Assembly: GCA_013396635.1 (NCBI GenBank)
Contig: WBMW01005650.1
Span: forward strand, 1,973,308 to 2,037,307
Origin: Penelope pileata
Taxonomy: Eukaryota; Chordata; Aves; Galliformes; Cracidae
DNA length: 64,000 nucleotides
Direction of reading: 5' to 3'
This document shows positions 38,456-51,411 of this stretch, in pieces. How positions within the stretch are numbered: the first letter of the stretch is position 1; each line of letters begins with the position of its first letter. The position numbers and the translations under genes are program-made. A model generated the notes under the pieces. The model did no database searches. It was not told the origin of the DNA and saw only the letters and a program-made list of their open reading frames with translations.

Positions 38456-41400
38456 TTCAGGGTCTGTGGGAGGTTTTGATGGCTCTGTGGCAGGTAGTAT
38501 TTTAGTAAAGCTGTATTTTTTCTTTAGGCAAGCAGCTAACAATGGAAAATCTGTATACTCAGTGTTGGTTTGTTTTGCTTCTTTTTATTACGTTGTCTAT
38601 CTTAGCCATTTTATTTTATGGAGTAATCTTAACACCTGATTCAAAAGTTGTCTAGATGTAATCATATCTAATCCCACTAAAATCACTGTGACTCTCCACA
38701 CACATAAAATCAAACAGATGATTTATCAGCTTCCTGAACAAGGGTCCAAATACTCACACCCAAAACCACATTCATAAAAATAAATATAGATATCCATGCC
38801 CAAGGAAGTGACAGAAGCGTCCACGTGCATGCATCCAACCATGCACACCTGCAGAACTAGAGCCTGTCATAAAGATCCCACCACCTAGATCTGAGACATC
38901 TACATGCTGCTAGGTGCATGCAGATGAACCCACACATAGAACTATTCACTTTCTAGACAAAATAATTTTCAAGCACAGCTTCTATGAACTCCTCCATGTT
39001 TTGCAGTCAGTATGAAACCACTGCCAAGCCCCAGGAGGGGCACAGGTTCTACTGGGATAAGTGCACACACACATCAAACGAATCACTCCTTGTGTGAAAT
39101 TCCTTCCTGAGCTGTGTATACTCTGTATTTTGTTTTATAAACACTGTAAAGTGTCACTTGGCTTTTAATTTCTATTTCAAAACTGCTTTTTAAGAATGTA
39201 TACGAAAGCCTTAGGGCAAGCCTCTCTCATGGATGATCACATACAAACTTTGCTTGAATCACCAAGGGCTATGCACATGTAGCTTCAAAGGCAGATTTGG
39301 GACCTATAACTTTAATTCATCCACCAAATGGAGCTCCAAAATCCATTAAGGAAAAATAACTAGGAACCATCTGTCTTTATTCATCAGGCTGAAAGCAGTC
39401 AATCAACCCTAGTGGACATTTTTACTTTCTTCTATCTCTCTCAACAGCTTTGAACACAGATGCAGTCTTTCCATAATTAAGCTGAGCACAGTATCTCCTA
39501 GACAGATTAATTCTGGAGAGCCTGTCAGAAATGTGAGATGGCGTACAGCTCCTGTATCTTGTCCCCAGAACTGATATATATATGATTCTGGATGCAATTA
39601 TTAAAATTAACAGCTAGCAATAGCCCACACCGTTAACCTAGCACAATGACAGCAGTGTTAGGAGAACCTCTTCTCCACGATACCTTGGGGGTTTTTTTGT
39701 TTGCTGCAACTCAGGACAACTCTGCAGTGAACAAATGTCTCTGGGAACTGAACAGAAATGCAGGAAGCAAACCTGAAGGCAGCCACCTTTTCTTGCAGCT
39801 GAACCACGGTTCTACCATCAAAGGGCAAAAATCTCTGCAAAGACACGGACGGGTTTCGGAACATGAACAACCTGAAGGTGTTCCCAGCTACAGGATTTAC
39901 ATTCTAACAAGCTGGAATATAATTAGATAGTTCACACCTAACAACTATTCCTGATGTGTTTTTAGGGAAGTTCTCAGATGTATGAGATGGTTTCTATTAA
40001 CTTCAAAGGGATATGCACAAATATCCAAGGCAGCTTTTATACCTCGATCACTATTAATAATGAGCTCATATGTGTTTTCCATTTACTTTTTTTCTGAGTT
40101 ATAACATTTTAAAGCAGAGAGCATCTCCAATTCTTAAGGATTTTATGTTACTTGTTAAATATTCTGGTTTTTCAATTTAACTTTATGATCCAATTTAATG
40201 GCTGAAACCAGGATTTTAAAGTGCCAGCCCAAGAGAAATTTTTGCTTCCCTTAAACTGGGTTTTTATTTTATTTTTAAATAAAGTAAAAACTCGGGTCAA
40301 ATCTATTTTGGTGCTGTTAAATTAGAATTCCAATATCATATAAAAGTGTAAAAGTTCTTACTCTCTTATCTGGTGACAAAGAAGAGTTGATTACTACTAC
40401 TTTTGATTAAACAATGTAGTTTGGAAACGAGTTGTACATAATAAGGAGAGACTGTCCCAGAGAATGACTCTGGAACGGAGAAAGGCAGCGTGCTTTCCAA
40501 GTGGTCACGAACACTGGACCACAGGAAGCACTGACAGAAATTAGCAGATAGTGGGCAAACCTCAGGATCCAAATTCTGCACATGGAACCTCCTTGTGTAC
40601 TTAGGAATATAATTTTGCTTCCATGTGTTTAACTGCTTCTAACTGGCTTGTGTATCAGTCTTTCATCCCTACAGAACTACTCAAACTGGCAAATGGAGAT
40701 GAGGCACACAAATGTCCTTGGAAAAGTGGGCAAGTACAGGATAACCCTAACACCTCCTCTGACAGGAACAAAAATCATCATTGTGAGGCTCTTTTTTGGT
40801 TTTGAAGGCACAGTGTGTCGCAACTCGAACCAACTTGCCAGCAGAACAAGCTTCAAACCCCAGCTCTTCGCTCAGGCTGTGCCCATACACAGTAAGTACC
40901 TACAGATACAGTACACAGACTGTGTCTCTATTGCAGCACGGACATCTTCTGACAGAATCTGTGGAGAAAGCACCGGTGAGATGCTAAGCCAGCTGACATC
41001 GCTCACAGGATGCTGTTTGGCAGAACTGCTACAGGTTCAGTCCTCAGCACTGCGTCACCTTCACAATCCTGGCAGAAACCATTGACACCCAACTCTTTTC
41101 TATTTTTTCATACAACTCCTTTGCCTACACTGCTATTTTCTTCAGCATCTCACACACGAACCTTCACGTTTTTTGGTCAGAGGGATCCTAACTCAATCCC
41201 CCCAGGCCTTCCCTGCTGCCCACCTTCTGGGCTAAGTCGTGTTTGCCAATTTTTGTCCTCAACAAGGAGGGCTAAAAGCTGAAAGCTGAAAGAGGTAATT
41301 CATCTGTAGGAAGAATTAGCCTCAGGACAGGATGCAAGGCATGAAGGACTGACAAAAACAGAAATGCATGCTTTTATAAAATCAGTATTTATACTGAAAG

Positions 41401-44112
41401 AAGATGAAACCTGATCTGAATGGTACTAAAGGTTTACATTTATTTTGTCACCTGCAAGAGCACAGCTCATCTAATACTGGACAGCTCCATCGCCCAGCGA
41501 CTTACGAAAGTGTGACTGCAACAGGACAGTCACAACGCAAAGGCTGAAAGTGCAGCCACAGAACACAGCCAACACGGGGAAAAACGACTGCATCAGCCTT
41601 TCTGAGTGTGCTGCTGTGCAGCCTGATGCCTGTTCCTAGCACAGATTATTTAATTTACAAAGTTCGAAACGGAGACAGGACAAAACTACACGAGAAACAC
41701 GAAGGGCGAGGTCTGTTTGGCTTTTCTGTCAACGAAATGGGTACTCAGTGGATGCTTACCAGTCATGCAAACTGCTTTCCCAGGATTTTCCAGAGTACTT
41801 TTAAAAGGCAGTGTCAGTGATAGACCTGGGGAATGATTTTTACTAGATAATGCCCTCTCTGAGAAAGCACCAAATTGGCAGCTGCTAAAAGAGACATTCT
41901 GACGGTAATAATGATTGTGAGTTGTTAAAGCTGGACATGTAAATCGAGGCACCAATTTTGTTCTGTATCATTTTATTCAGCTAGTGGATAAGGAATTCCT
42001 CAGCAACAAGATTTATTTATCTTTTGTGTAACTTCAAGATTGCATATTAGACACGTGAAACTTTCATTATACAAGAGACTGTTACTGGAACATGTTGTTC
42101 TTCTAAGTCATTCAGAAGAACATTTCCATTTATACAGCTTGTCCATAATGCACTTGATGTTTGATCCTTACACATACATACCTGCAACAAACGATGAATT
42201 AAGCTTTTGTATATGCTGGAATTACTCCAGGACAACTGGCAAAAAATCGTGTTTCAACTGGCTGGATATTCTTTGAAAGATAAAGAAGAAACAATAAATG
42301 TGAAGCTCAGATAGAATTCCTTTGCTACAAAAACTGAACAAAAAATCATATATTTGAAATCCAGGATATTCAGATTTTGCTTCTCCCTCAAATACAGAAA
42401 AAAAAAAAAAATTAGTTATAACCAGATGCTACACATACAACTTCTGTTAAGCAGAAGGAAAATTAAGAGCAAAAATACCTTGCAGTTAATTACATTATTG
42501 CCACCCTTGCACACCCCCAGCTGAATAGTTCTCACTTTGAACACATCCCTCATGTTTCCATTCCTGGACAAAACATGTCCAAATAAGACTCCTGAAGAGA
42601 AGATAAATGCATTTTATAACTTGCTTGTCTTTGCAACTTCAGTAACTTTGCTCCACTGTAGAGATAGGGGATTTATCTTGTTTTGACAAAGTGTCTACAA
42701 CCTTCAGCATTTTGGGTTCTGAACAAATCTACTTGAAAGGAAAACTCAGTTTGGTGCCAGAACCACTTGATTTGAAATGGTTGGGAATAAAGCCACACAA
42801 AGGCCATGATAAAATATTTACAAATTCTGAATTCTACAATCATTAGTTTCATGGAACAGATAAATAGCCTCACAAATACATAAGAAAACTGTGTTACTAT
42901 AAGTATAAAGATGCCATTAAGTAACCCTTACAGAGATTATCTCATTTAAACACAGCTGAAACAAGAAAGAGATTGCATTCCCTTTCAAAGCTGTTTTCCT
43001 TTCATTTACTTACATATTCAAACTCTTATTTAATCCTCCCTCTGCAAAATTATGTAATTTTTGTAATGCATTCAAGGTAATTACAGAACTGAAACGGGCA
43101 GTATTATTTTTAAGCCAGTGCCTGTTCTGCTGTCTTGCTGTTGCAAGAGCTAGAAAAGTGGAAGACCACTGCCTAGATCTTGAACGCAGCACCATGAAAA
43201 TTGCAGTACCAGAAGTAGGCTTGAAGATGGGTAACATCTCCTCAGCAAATATTTTTCTCTTCCCCCTCAGCAAACACTGAGAATCCTACAGAAACATTAC
43301 AGCAGGATCAGGCTTGGGAGTTCCTGCTGACACATCTCTTCTCACCCTCAGCACCACTACCTGCAGATTGCCTATTCACAAACAGAAAATTAACACAGTA
43401 CAAGGTATGGATTAAAGAACACATTTGCCTCCAGTTTGCTCTATGTATGGCATAGCACATGATTAGCTTGTGAAGCCAAGCTAAATCCCTCCCAGTGATC
43501 CAAGTCGTACACCTCCAGCCATCAACTGGGTGCTCAATTACCAGTGTCAATGACTCACAGCAGACTGACGTCATCGTGGTTTTGCTAGCTAAGTGGGTAA
43601 GACTTCTGCAAACCGATGGATAGCGAAATTAAACTATAATTTACTACAACAGAGAACTCATATCAGTGTGGTAAATCAGGGCAGCTGGATGCACTTGAAT
43701 CATTCTTGAAAACTAATCGGACAATTACTGAAACATAAGTGTAGAGTTCTGTTCCAAAGGAGTTGCCTGTTTAACTTATGAGAAGTCTTGCTTTAAGTAA
43801 CTGAATTAAAGACATTCAGAATTGCGTTCCAAAACCTGTCCTCCCTCACGATGAGAGCAAAAACATCTGTGAAAGTCTTTTCAAGAACATTTTGCTGGTC
43901 TTTTCATCAGATGTTTCTCAATGTACTACCTTTTAAAGCACATAATCTTTTCAGGTATGGAGGGGCTCAATACTTTAGCCTGTAGAGTCCTGTGTACTTC
44001 CTCTGCATTACTGAAATTATTCATTAAGCAAACCTAGAGGATTGGCTAAAATTTGGCTTTTTAACTATGGGGCAACACAGTGATATCGGAAACCTGGTGC
44101 TGTTAAGTATTA

Positions 44113-44142
44113 ATATGTTTGCAATATATTTTGCAAACATAT
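44113..44142. repeat. Perfect 12-base inverted repeat
   Basis: ATATGTTTGCAA, six-base loop TATATT, TTGCAAACATAT. Each arm contains a TGTTTGC forkhead-like core. Confidence 0.65.
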
Positions 44143-45894
44143 ATGAGCATCTGAACATCAGTAAATGTATCAGGTCAAATGACAACCTTAAAAAAAAAAA
44201 AAGATCTAGGCTTAAGGCTTCAATCAATATCTTTGGAGCACCACTTGCTTTAGATACCCAGGCTGAAATGCTTACGATGGATGTTAAGAGTCCTTTGAGA
44301 CTCAGTTTATCTCCATGGAGGCTGTGAAGATTAAGAAGCACTCGTTCTGAAAGCTGGGTGATCTATGAGGACTGCAGAGTACCCGAACTGACAGAGAGAG
44401 CATAAACAGTTATTTTGTTGCTGAAGGAAAACAGGAGATCACAGGTTATTCTCAGTCCTAAACTTGAAACATTCACTCATCCTGAAAGACATAAACTTTC
44501 TTTCCTGCCTTCCTTTTAGGATAAATAATGAAATGTTACTGTTGAAAATATGATAATCTACATTTTTTGAAGCATTACAGAAGAGAAAAGTTCATTTTTG
44601 ATGACTTCTCAGAATGCTTGATCCTAATTCTGAACACCACAGTTCTCTCCTCTTTGCCCCACAGCACAGATGCTGTTTTTGTCTTTTTTAGTACTACTCT
44701 AACCAATTGTTACACATTTTAGCAAGACCTCTGATATAGTTTGTTTTGACCTAGTTTTCAGTGGTATGCTCCTGTCCTGTACCAGTGGTTCAATGAAAAA
44801 GACAAAAAAAAAGAAGAAGAATACCAAAAAGAATCAAGTAATATCAGGACAGTAAACTGGGGTTAATTTCTCCAGATGAAATGCTGCCCTGCTTCCTGAG
44901 ATGGCACTGTTCATTGTGTGTTGATGACAAAAATAATTTTAATTTAAATGGCCTAGGGAACCTGATGAAGTAATACACAATAAAAGAAGAATGAATGAGT
45001 TCTTTACTCATTCTTTCTACCTTATATGGTTCGATACAGCTGCTTATTTAGCTCTGCTTAGCTGCTGATTTAAGGAGCCCTTTGCAGCCCATTTCAGCTC
45101 ATTCCAACTCAGGTTGCAGCAGATAACACCCTATTTACACCGCAAATGGTTCTATCCTGACACATCTTGCCCCAGCCTGCAACTGCACATATCAATACAA
45201 TCTCTTTTATCAACTCCAGCATCATAGTTTGATTCTCTGCATGCTGGGATATAGGCAAGGCATGCTGCAGCACGGCACAGGCTCTGAGATGTCTGGTTCC
45301 TTACAGAGAAAATTGGTAGTGGAGACATGTATGCCATTATATAAAAAGTAAAACTCAAAGTCTATTTATTTGACGGCAATACACAACTTATTATAGATTC
45401 ACAAAGTCTGTAAAATCTTAGGGAAAACAGGGCCTCATTAGTAATTAAATAGAATGAGTAAATGGATTGTTCAAGATGTGATCTGAGAGTTTCAAGTTTT
45501 GAAGTCGAATCTGTCGTTGTAAAATCAGGAATGACTGTTTCCTACTACGTTCTGAAGATCAAAAAAAATGACTATTCATTATAATAAAACTGAAAGTGGC
45601 TTAAGAGCAAAAGTTTTATTTTAACTACAGCTTTCTTCTATTCGTAATATTTTCACTAATGATGAGATAATCTGACACAAGTCTTTCACTGTGGATAACC
45701 AGACAGAAAGTAAAAAAAAAAAAAAAAGCAGAATGTCAATAAAAAGCAAAACTGCCCTGCATGGAAAAGGTGAGAGCTACTGAGGTTAACCTATTCAAAT
45801 GCACGGATTTAGCCATGTAACATGGAGTGCAAGGTCAGGGATACAGTTCAGGAAGTACAAATCTCTTTGAGCTACTACAAGAGAGTGGCTAACA

Positions 45895-46032
45895 TGGAGT
45901 TTCCACCCTTGGATATATTCAGTACCAACACAGCCCTCAATATCCTGCTCTAGCTGACCCCAATTTGTGCACGAGGTTGGACTGAACAATCTCCAGCACT
46001 TCCTTCCTACCTCAATTCTGCAATTCTGCACT
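45895..46032 (+). mobile_element. Old CR1 LINE 3' fragment
   Basis: CACCCTTGGATATATTCAGT, CAATATCCTGCTCTAGCTGA, GAGGTTGGACTGAACAATCT and a tail of ATTCTGCAATTCTGCA match the layout of older CR1 subfamilies. Divergence is clearly higher than in the copy at 13945. Confidence 0.75.
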
Positions 46033-46612
46033 ATTCCATTGAATACTGCAGAATATTCTCTCTGCTCAGAGAACGGACCCCAGCTGACATCACGGTGCAT
46101 GCTCTGCTCACGTGCAGCACAAGCTCTACACCTGAGACTGCTATTTAAGAGCAACAGAGATCCACCGGCAAGGCATAATTGCTTAAAAAATCATTTAGTG
46201 CTTATAGAAGTCTTTGTAGAATCTGCTTCGTGTTCATTCTTGCCAGACATCAATCAAAATAAAACAGACTATTTTGTCTGCTTCTCTCAAGGCTGTGCAA
46301 AACGGAAACTCATATTTTACGCAGCTTTGACAGTGAATTCACTTTTCGTGTTCCTTCTGACATCCCCCAGGTGACTCACGCTTCTCAGAAAGACAACGGG
46401 GACACATCACAAAACAGACTGCAGGTGTGACTGCGCTGGTTTGCTATGCCTGCTGTCCCGCAGACAGCTCACACAGGGCTGCTGATGCTGAACTCGGCAG
46501 GCTGACACCGCCCAGCAAACCTCCCATCACCGGCGCTCCCTGTGACAAAACCCAGCACCCTCTGACCCGCTCCTCGCCCTCCCCGCCTCCTCCCGCGCTT
46601 CCCTGCCCTATG

Positions 46613-46624
46613 GCCGCCATCTTG
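46613..46624 (+). promoter_or_regulatory. YY1-type motif
   Basis: GCCGCCATCTTG is an exact match to the well known YY1 core as found at TATA-less starts. It sits in the SDR42E1 CpG island, about 100 bases before the proposed donor. Confidence 0.5.
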
Positions 46625-46639
46625 TCGCTCGGCCACCTC

Positions 46640-46727
46640 CCTCCGTCCCAGGAAACTCCATTTCCCGTGAGGCCCGGCAGCGGCGCTGGGGATAGGCGGG
46701 GCGGCTGCGGTGGGGAACGCGGACCAG
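46640..46727 (+). other. SDR42E1: Probable non-coding first exon of SDR42E1
   Basis: A good donor, GGACCAG|GTACGGG, lies at 46727/46728 inside the CpG island, 218 bases before the acceptor at 46945. This suggests an untranslated exon 1. The left edge is a guess, since the island shows no TATA box. Confidence 0.4.
46655..46667 (+). promoter_or_regulatory. ZNF143/THAP11-like ACTACATTTCCC motif
   Basis: ACTCCATTTCCCG resembles the ACTACAATTCCC element bound by ZNF143/THAP11 at many CpG-island promoters, with small mismatches. It lies 31 bases after the YY1-type motif. Confidence 0.3.
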
Positions 46728-46974
46728 GTACGGGCGGGGGCCGCCGGCGGGGCCCACAGCTGCCCCGCGCCGCTGCCCTCCATGGGAGCCGCTCCACACG
46801 GCAGCGCGGCGCTCCCCAGGGACAGATCCTGGCCGGGCCCCGGCGCTGGTGTGGGCCCCGCGTGGTGCTGAGGGTCTGCAAATAACCGAACGGGTACTGA
46901 CAGTTAGAGTGGTTTTAATGTGCGTTTTTACCATGACTTTTGTAGGTCAGTCTCCTCAACAAGCACCAAAGAGG

Positions 46975-47042
46975 ATGGAAGCAGGAAGCAGTGCCAAGGA
47001 CACAGTCCTGATCACGGGAGGAGGTGGTTATTTTGGCTTCCG
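46975..47042 (+). CDS. SDR42E1: SDR42E1 coding exon 1
   Basis: The exon probably starts at 46946 after the acceptor TTTGTAG, with 29 bases of leader before the ATG of MEAGSSAKDTVLITGGGGYF. An upstream in-frame ATG at 46934 lies before that acceptor, so it is intronic. The donor is CG|GTTAGT at 47043; using it restores the conserved FGFRLG reading. Confidence 0.9.
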
Positions 47043-48313
47043 GTTAGTGCAATAAGTAATTAATACAAGAATAAATGTAATTTAAAAAAAAATAGAGAAG
47101 CATTACAATAGTTAATAGTCTTCTCTTACCTTCAGGTTAAATGCTTTCTGCATTCTGTGTTACGTATATGAACGTATATGACATATGGTTTCTGTCCTGT
47201 TTTAGCTTAGGTCGTGCCTTGTACGAGAAGGGAGTGGATGTGATTCTCTTTGATGTCACGAAGCCCCTTCAGCCCGTGCCAGAAGGAATAAAGTTTGTGC
47301 AGGGCAACGTCTGCTGTCTGTCGGAAGTGGAAGGGGCTCTTAAAGATGTAATCTGCGTCTTCCATATCGCTTCCTATGGAATGTCTGGCAGGGAGCAGCT
47401 GAACCGAAAACTTATAGAAGATGTTAACGTGAATGGAACGGAAAATGTCATCCAAGCCTGCAAGAGCACAGGAGTGTCGAGCCTGGTTTATACGAGTACA
47501 TACAATGTGATATTTGGAGGCCAGATTATAGAAAATGGGGACGAATCTCTGCCTTACCTACCTCTCCACCTCCACCCAGACCACTACTCGCGGACCAAAT
47601 CGTTGGCTGAAATGAAGGTGCTGGAGGCAAACGGTGCTGAGCTTGGAAACGGGAAGGGGGTATTAAGGACCTGTGCTCTCCGACCAGCAGGCATCTATGG
47701 GCCAGGAGAGCAAAGACATTTTCCAAGAATAGTTAGTTACATTGAGAGGGGACTGTTTAAATTTGTGTACGGAGATCCTCTTAGTTTAGTAGAATTCGTA
47801 CACGTAGATAACCTCGTTCAGGCTCACATCCTTGCCTTTGAGGCCCTCCAAGCCAACAAAAAGCACATAGCTGCAGGCCAAGCCTATTTCATTTCAGATG
47901 GCAGACCAGTAAATAACTTTGAATTTTTGCGACCGTTAGTGGAAGGTTTGGGTTACAAGTTCCCAACCTGCCGTCTTCCTCTCTCCCTTGTCTATTTTTT
48001 TGCATTTCTTACTGAAGTAGTTCATTTTCTTGTAGGTCACGTTTATAATTTTCAGCCTCTCCTCACTCGCACAGAAGTTTACAAAACTGGTGTCACACAT
48101 TATTTTAGCATGGAGAAAGCCAGGAGAGAGCTGGGGTACGAGCCTCAGAAATACAGCCTGAACGAAGTGGTTGAGTGGTTTCGATCTCAGGGCTGCGGAC
48201 CAAAGCCAAGGAAGTATACCCTTACACATCTCCTTAGGGATGGAGGACTGCTCTTGCTGTTCATTGCTGTGCTGGTCTCATGGTTTCCTTCTGTAGTTAT
48301 GTTTTCACCCTGA
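46975..48313 (+). CDS. SDR42E1: Short-chain dehydrogenase/reductase family 42E member 1, complete (2 coding exons)
   Basis: Coding exons 46975-47042 and 47206-48313 join (CG|C, Arg23) into 391 residues; the human protein has 393 as I remember it. The motif TGGGGYFG at residues 14-21 is the extended-SDR NAD(P)-binding TGxxGxxG, and Tyr150/Lys154 (YSRTK) is the catalytic pair. Strongly typical stretches include HIASYGMSGREQLNR, LPYLPLHLHPDHYSRTKS, LRTCALRPAGIYGPGEQRH and LVEFVHVDNLVQAH. A hydrophobic segment lies near residues 281-306 and a C-terminal membrane segment near 367-387. The protein is related to 3-beta-HSD/NSDHL-type enzymes; the substrate is not certain from sequence. It is divergent from HSD17B2 and convergent with PLCG2, as expected from the mammalian locus. 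Confidence 0.96.
47206..48313 (+). CDS. SDR42E1: SDR42E1 coding exon 2 (most of the protein)
   Basis: The acceptor GTTTTAG is followed by CTTAGGTCGTGCC (L-G-R-A). The exon runs uninterrupted for 1,108 bases to TGA at 48311-48313. The intron before it is only 163 bases. The catalytic YxxxK and the C-terminal membrane segment are both in this exon. Confidence 0.95.
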
Positions 48314-48685
48314 AAGATGAAGCACTGAGTATGGAGGACAGAAGGACAGACAATAGTTATGTTGTGGACTCTTAGTTTTGACAGGGAATTTTAAGAAAAA
48401 AATACACAAGATTCCTATTTGTGGTGTTTGGGTAAATATCTTTGAACAGTTCTGTCCCCAAGGAATGGAACTGTTGAGTAAAAAGGTGTAATTTTTAAAC
48501 ATAATTCCTCTTCAAAGTAAAATTGATCAGATCACTAACAAGGTGAAACTCAGGACTGCTGCAAACATTTTCTTTTCTGGTACAACAGTACATACACTTA
48601 GACTGACCCTTCCTTCCCAATAGGATTATCCTCTTGGTCCCCACCTTTTATTCCTAAGAAGTTTGTACTATAGGATCCAGAGGAG

Positions 48686-48691
48686 AATAAA
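48686..48691 (+). terminator. SDR42E1: AATAAA, proximal polyadenylation signal of SDR42E1
   Basis: Canonical hexamer about 370 bases after the SDR42E1 stop, giving a short 3' UTR. Confidence 0.5.
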
Positions 48692-48792
48692 CTTTTCTTT
48701 GATCACATTCCAAAACCAGCTTCTGCTTTTCATCTTAGATTTATATATGCCTACCCAAGAATTTGGCTTAGTTGCTAGATTAACTGTTCAAC

Positions 48793-48798
48793 AATAAA
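48793..48798 (+). terminator. SDR42E1: AATAAA, distal polyadenylation signal of SDR42E1
   Basis: A second canonical hexamer about 480 bases after the stop, followed by T-rich and TGTG-like sequence. Either signal could be used. Confidence 0.5.
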
Positions 48799-48819
48799 AG
48801 AATGCTTTTTAAAAATGAA

Positions 48820-51390
48820 TACATTCTGGTGTACTTTTCTGAGTAATCTCTGTGGTATATCTAATGGCACTTCTGGAAAATGTACAGTTGTTAACCTAGG
48901 TTATAGCAAAGTGCTTGGAGCAGCACAGATTTATAGATATTTTTTTTTTTAACTAAAATATTCCTGTTTAAGATGAATGAGTTAGCTAAAGTGCATTTAT
49001 AAGTAACAGCGATGAGTTTTCCCAGCATTACTGAATGGTTAAACAAACAATCTGTCTAAAGGACATTTGATAAGTGATTACACTCATGTTCCATTCCTTA
49101 TAAAATCTTTTTAGCCTCTACTAATGCTCCTTTAGCACCTGCTACCATTAGAATAGAACCTCAACAAACTAATTTAATAGTTGAGGGACAACTCAGGGCA
49201 GCACTTACCTTTTTTTTTCCCTATAACACCAAGTAAAGTGAGGTGATGCATCCTTACTAGGAGTGTTAAACTCCTTCATAAAGAGCTAAGGTACTTCCAG
49301 TAGATAGTGGTCACTGCTCTGTGATACGATGGCAGAAGGGTCACTTACCAGAAGCCATTAATACACATCATCATAGTCTGCAGGAAGAATTTTTCATTTT
49401 AATATGTAAAAAAAAAAAAGTTGTGACCTCATGAAAGCACTGGACTGCTGTTCTCCTCCCAAAGGGCCATGATTTTCAAGTGAAAACCACCTGGTTACTC
49501 CCTCCTTCAAGTCCTCTCGTTTTGACACAATGTTAGCAGAAATAGATAAGAGATTTTAACGCTGGCAGAAACAATAGACAAAAGAAAATGTACAAGAAAT
49601 CGCACACACCTGTTGCCCAGATGCGTAACATTGGTATTTCATGCTAAGTCTTGTAAAAAGCAGATCTTTTTTAAGATGTGGAACACAACTCCTGCGCCCC
49701 AGAGGATTTTTTTTCTGCTATTTGCAATACTTTTGCTAATAAAAAACAGCTAATACCATGCATAATTATCTCAATAGTGGGTTTGGTAGAAAAAAAAATC
49801 TATGAGTGCACCAGAGTGAAGCATAAACTCATGCTGTTAATGCTGGCTGGGGTTAAAGCCCTGGATAACTTCAGGTACAACAGAAAATTGAGGGCAGATG
49901 GCAGGAGCACAAAAACCAAAACTGAAGCAGCTCATCCTCCTGCAGAAGCTGAGCACAGCACATGAAGCTCTTCATCTGTCTGGAGTCAAGGACAGAACTT
50001 TTCATTGATAACAGACTAAAGAGTAAGAGGTATTGTTTTGTCCTAACTGCCCATGACTTATGCTCGAGCACAGGGTACTAAATCAGGCACAGTTAAGGGA
50101 AAGAAGCAGGCACTTGGCAGCAGCTACCCCAGACCAAAGCGCGGTGTATTTGGCCCCCTCTAGTAAACAAAGCAGAGTCCTGACTACAGAAGAGGTGAAG
50201 GATACTGTTCCTCTTTTTCCAAAATAAAAGGAAATGCAGGGCTTAAGGAGTTACTTTAAAATTACTGAAGGCTTATGAAATTCACTTGACTGATGTCTGT
50301 ACGAAGCTAGTCACAGCTGCTCTGTTTCACCTATTTTTAAAATGAGATTTTGTTGTTGTTATTACTACTTTTGTATGAGCAGCTGAGTATACTAAGGTAA
50401 TTCAGTTGTTGTGTCTGCTTCAAAATTTTAATCTATTCTTGGTTTTCCTGAAAGTGAATTACAGGAATACACCTAAAAACTGAAAAAGCAGAAGTGAAAA
50501 TTTGCTAGTCCTCAAAATTATTTAACAATTGGTAAAAAGAATGGTGCTGATGGTTTATGTAACAGTTCAAGAATCTCCTGGCAGCTGCTTAATCCTGCAT
50601 ATGCAGCACGTCAGCATAAAACTAATGTTTGCCAGATGTACACGAACAACTTATAACGTGTGTGTATGTATAAATATATATATTGTAGAAGTTTAAATGT
50701 CAATCATCCTTAAGTAGAATGGATTTTATGGTGTATTCTCATGGGAGGCCCAACCAAATTTTTCTTTCATTTCTATTACTAATTTACACATACTTTCAGC
50801 AGCAGTGATACCTAAGCAATACAGATACCTCTGATTGAATTTTTATTAGAAGACTGAGAAAAATTTTCTTCCCAAGAATGACAGCAGAACAAAAAACAAC
50901 ATAAAGACACCATCCCTTCACCCAGCAACACTTATGCCCACACAATTAAGACAACCCCATAAGCAGAAAGAGTGTCAATACAATTTTATCATGAACCATG
51001 GTTCCAAATTACTGCAAACTTCATCTTTGCTTTGTTCAGAGTTTATTGTTGGAGTTGATACAAATCTGATGCTCACTTTAGCTGAAGTTAGTATCTAGCT
51101 GTTAGTGGAAAAGGTCAGTCAGGAGCTGCATGTTAAACGTGATCTTTGACCTTTTCCTTCCGCAGTGCTTGTTTGTATCCAGATGATGTGAAACAATAAC
51201 GACTTCAGGAAAACAATCATTAAGTCAGTTCATCTCAAAAAGACAGAAACGCCCTTCCTGCAGCCTCTAGCACCACACACAACACTCCAGCAGAGCACTG
51301 TTCAATGGGAACTCACTCACACTGCCTGCTGGCTTTAAGTCATGAAGCTCAATAAGCAACGCTCAAACAAGAAGCATCTGGCATCGTTCA
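48820..51390. other. Convergent spacer between SDR42E1 and PLCG2
   Basis: AT-rich, with poly-A and poly-T runs and one CTCF-like motif at 50151. No gene seen. Part of it may be longer 3' UTR of either neighbour. Confidence 0.55.
50151..50166 (-). promoter_or_regulatory. CTCF-like motif between convergent gene ends
   Basis: The minus strand reads TTACTAGAGGGGGCCA, close to the CTCF core CCACTAGAGGGCGC with a few mismatches. It lies between the 3' ends of SDR42E1 and PLCG2. Confidence 0.35.
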
Positions 51391-51411
51391 CATCACTGCT
51401 GTCAAAAATTA

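Larger units (their letters stand above)
32415..46480. other. Head-to-head spacer between HSD17B2 and SDR42E1
   Basis: Fourteen kb with two likely CR1 relics, an inverted repeat at 44113 and a stop-poor stretch at 34075-35275. No supported gene. Regulatory elements for both neighbours are likely but cannot be located from sequence alone. Confidence 0.6.
46480..46890. promoter_or_regulatory. SDR42E1: CpG island promoter of SDR42E1
   Basis: CpG dinucleotides and G+C rise sharply against the AT-rich surroundings, with many CG steps between 46590 and 46865. It lies directly before the coding exons. The open frames here on both strands reflect the composition and should not be read as genes. Confidence 0.75.

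Noticed and set aside
38255..38484. Exon-like open stretch on minus with good splice-like borders (CCACAG and GTATGT)
   Set aside because: It is GC-rich and open in two frames, but no protein is recognised, and part of the plus strand resembles a decayed CR1 3' end. An isolated exon without partners is not enough.
46427..46934. Frames of 104-152 codons on both strands in the CpG island
   Set aside because: High G+C lacks stop codons; the Pro/Arg/Gly-rich translations fit composition and not a protein.
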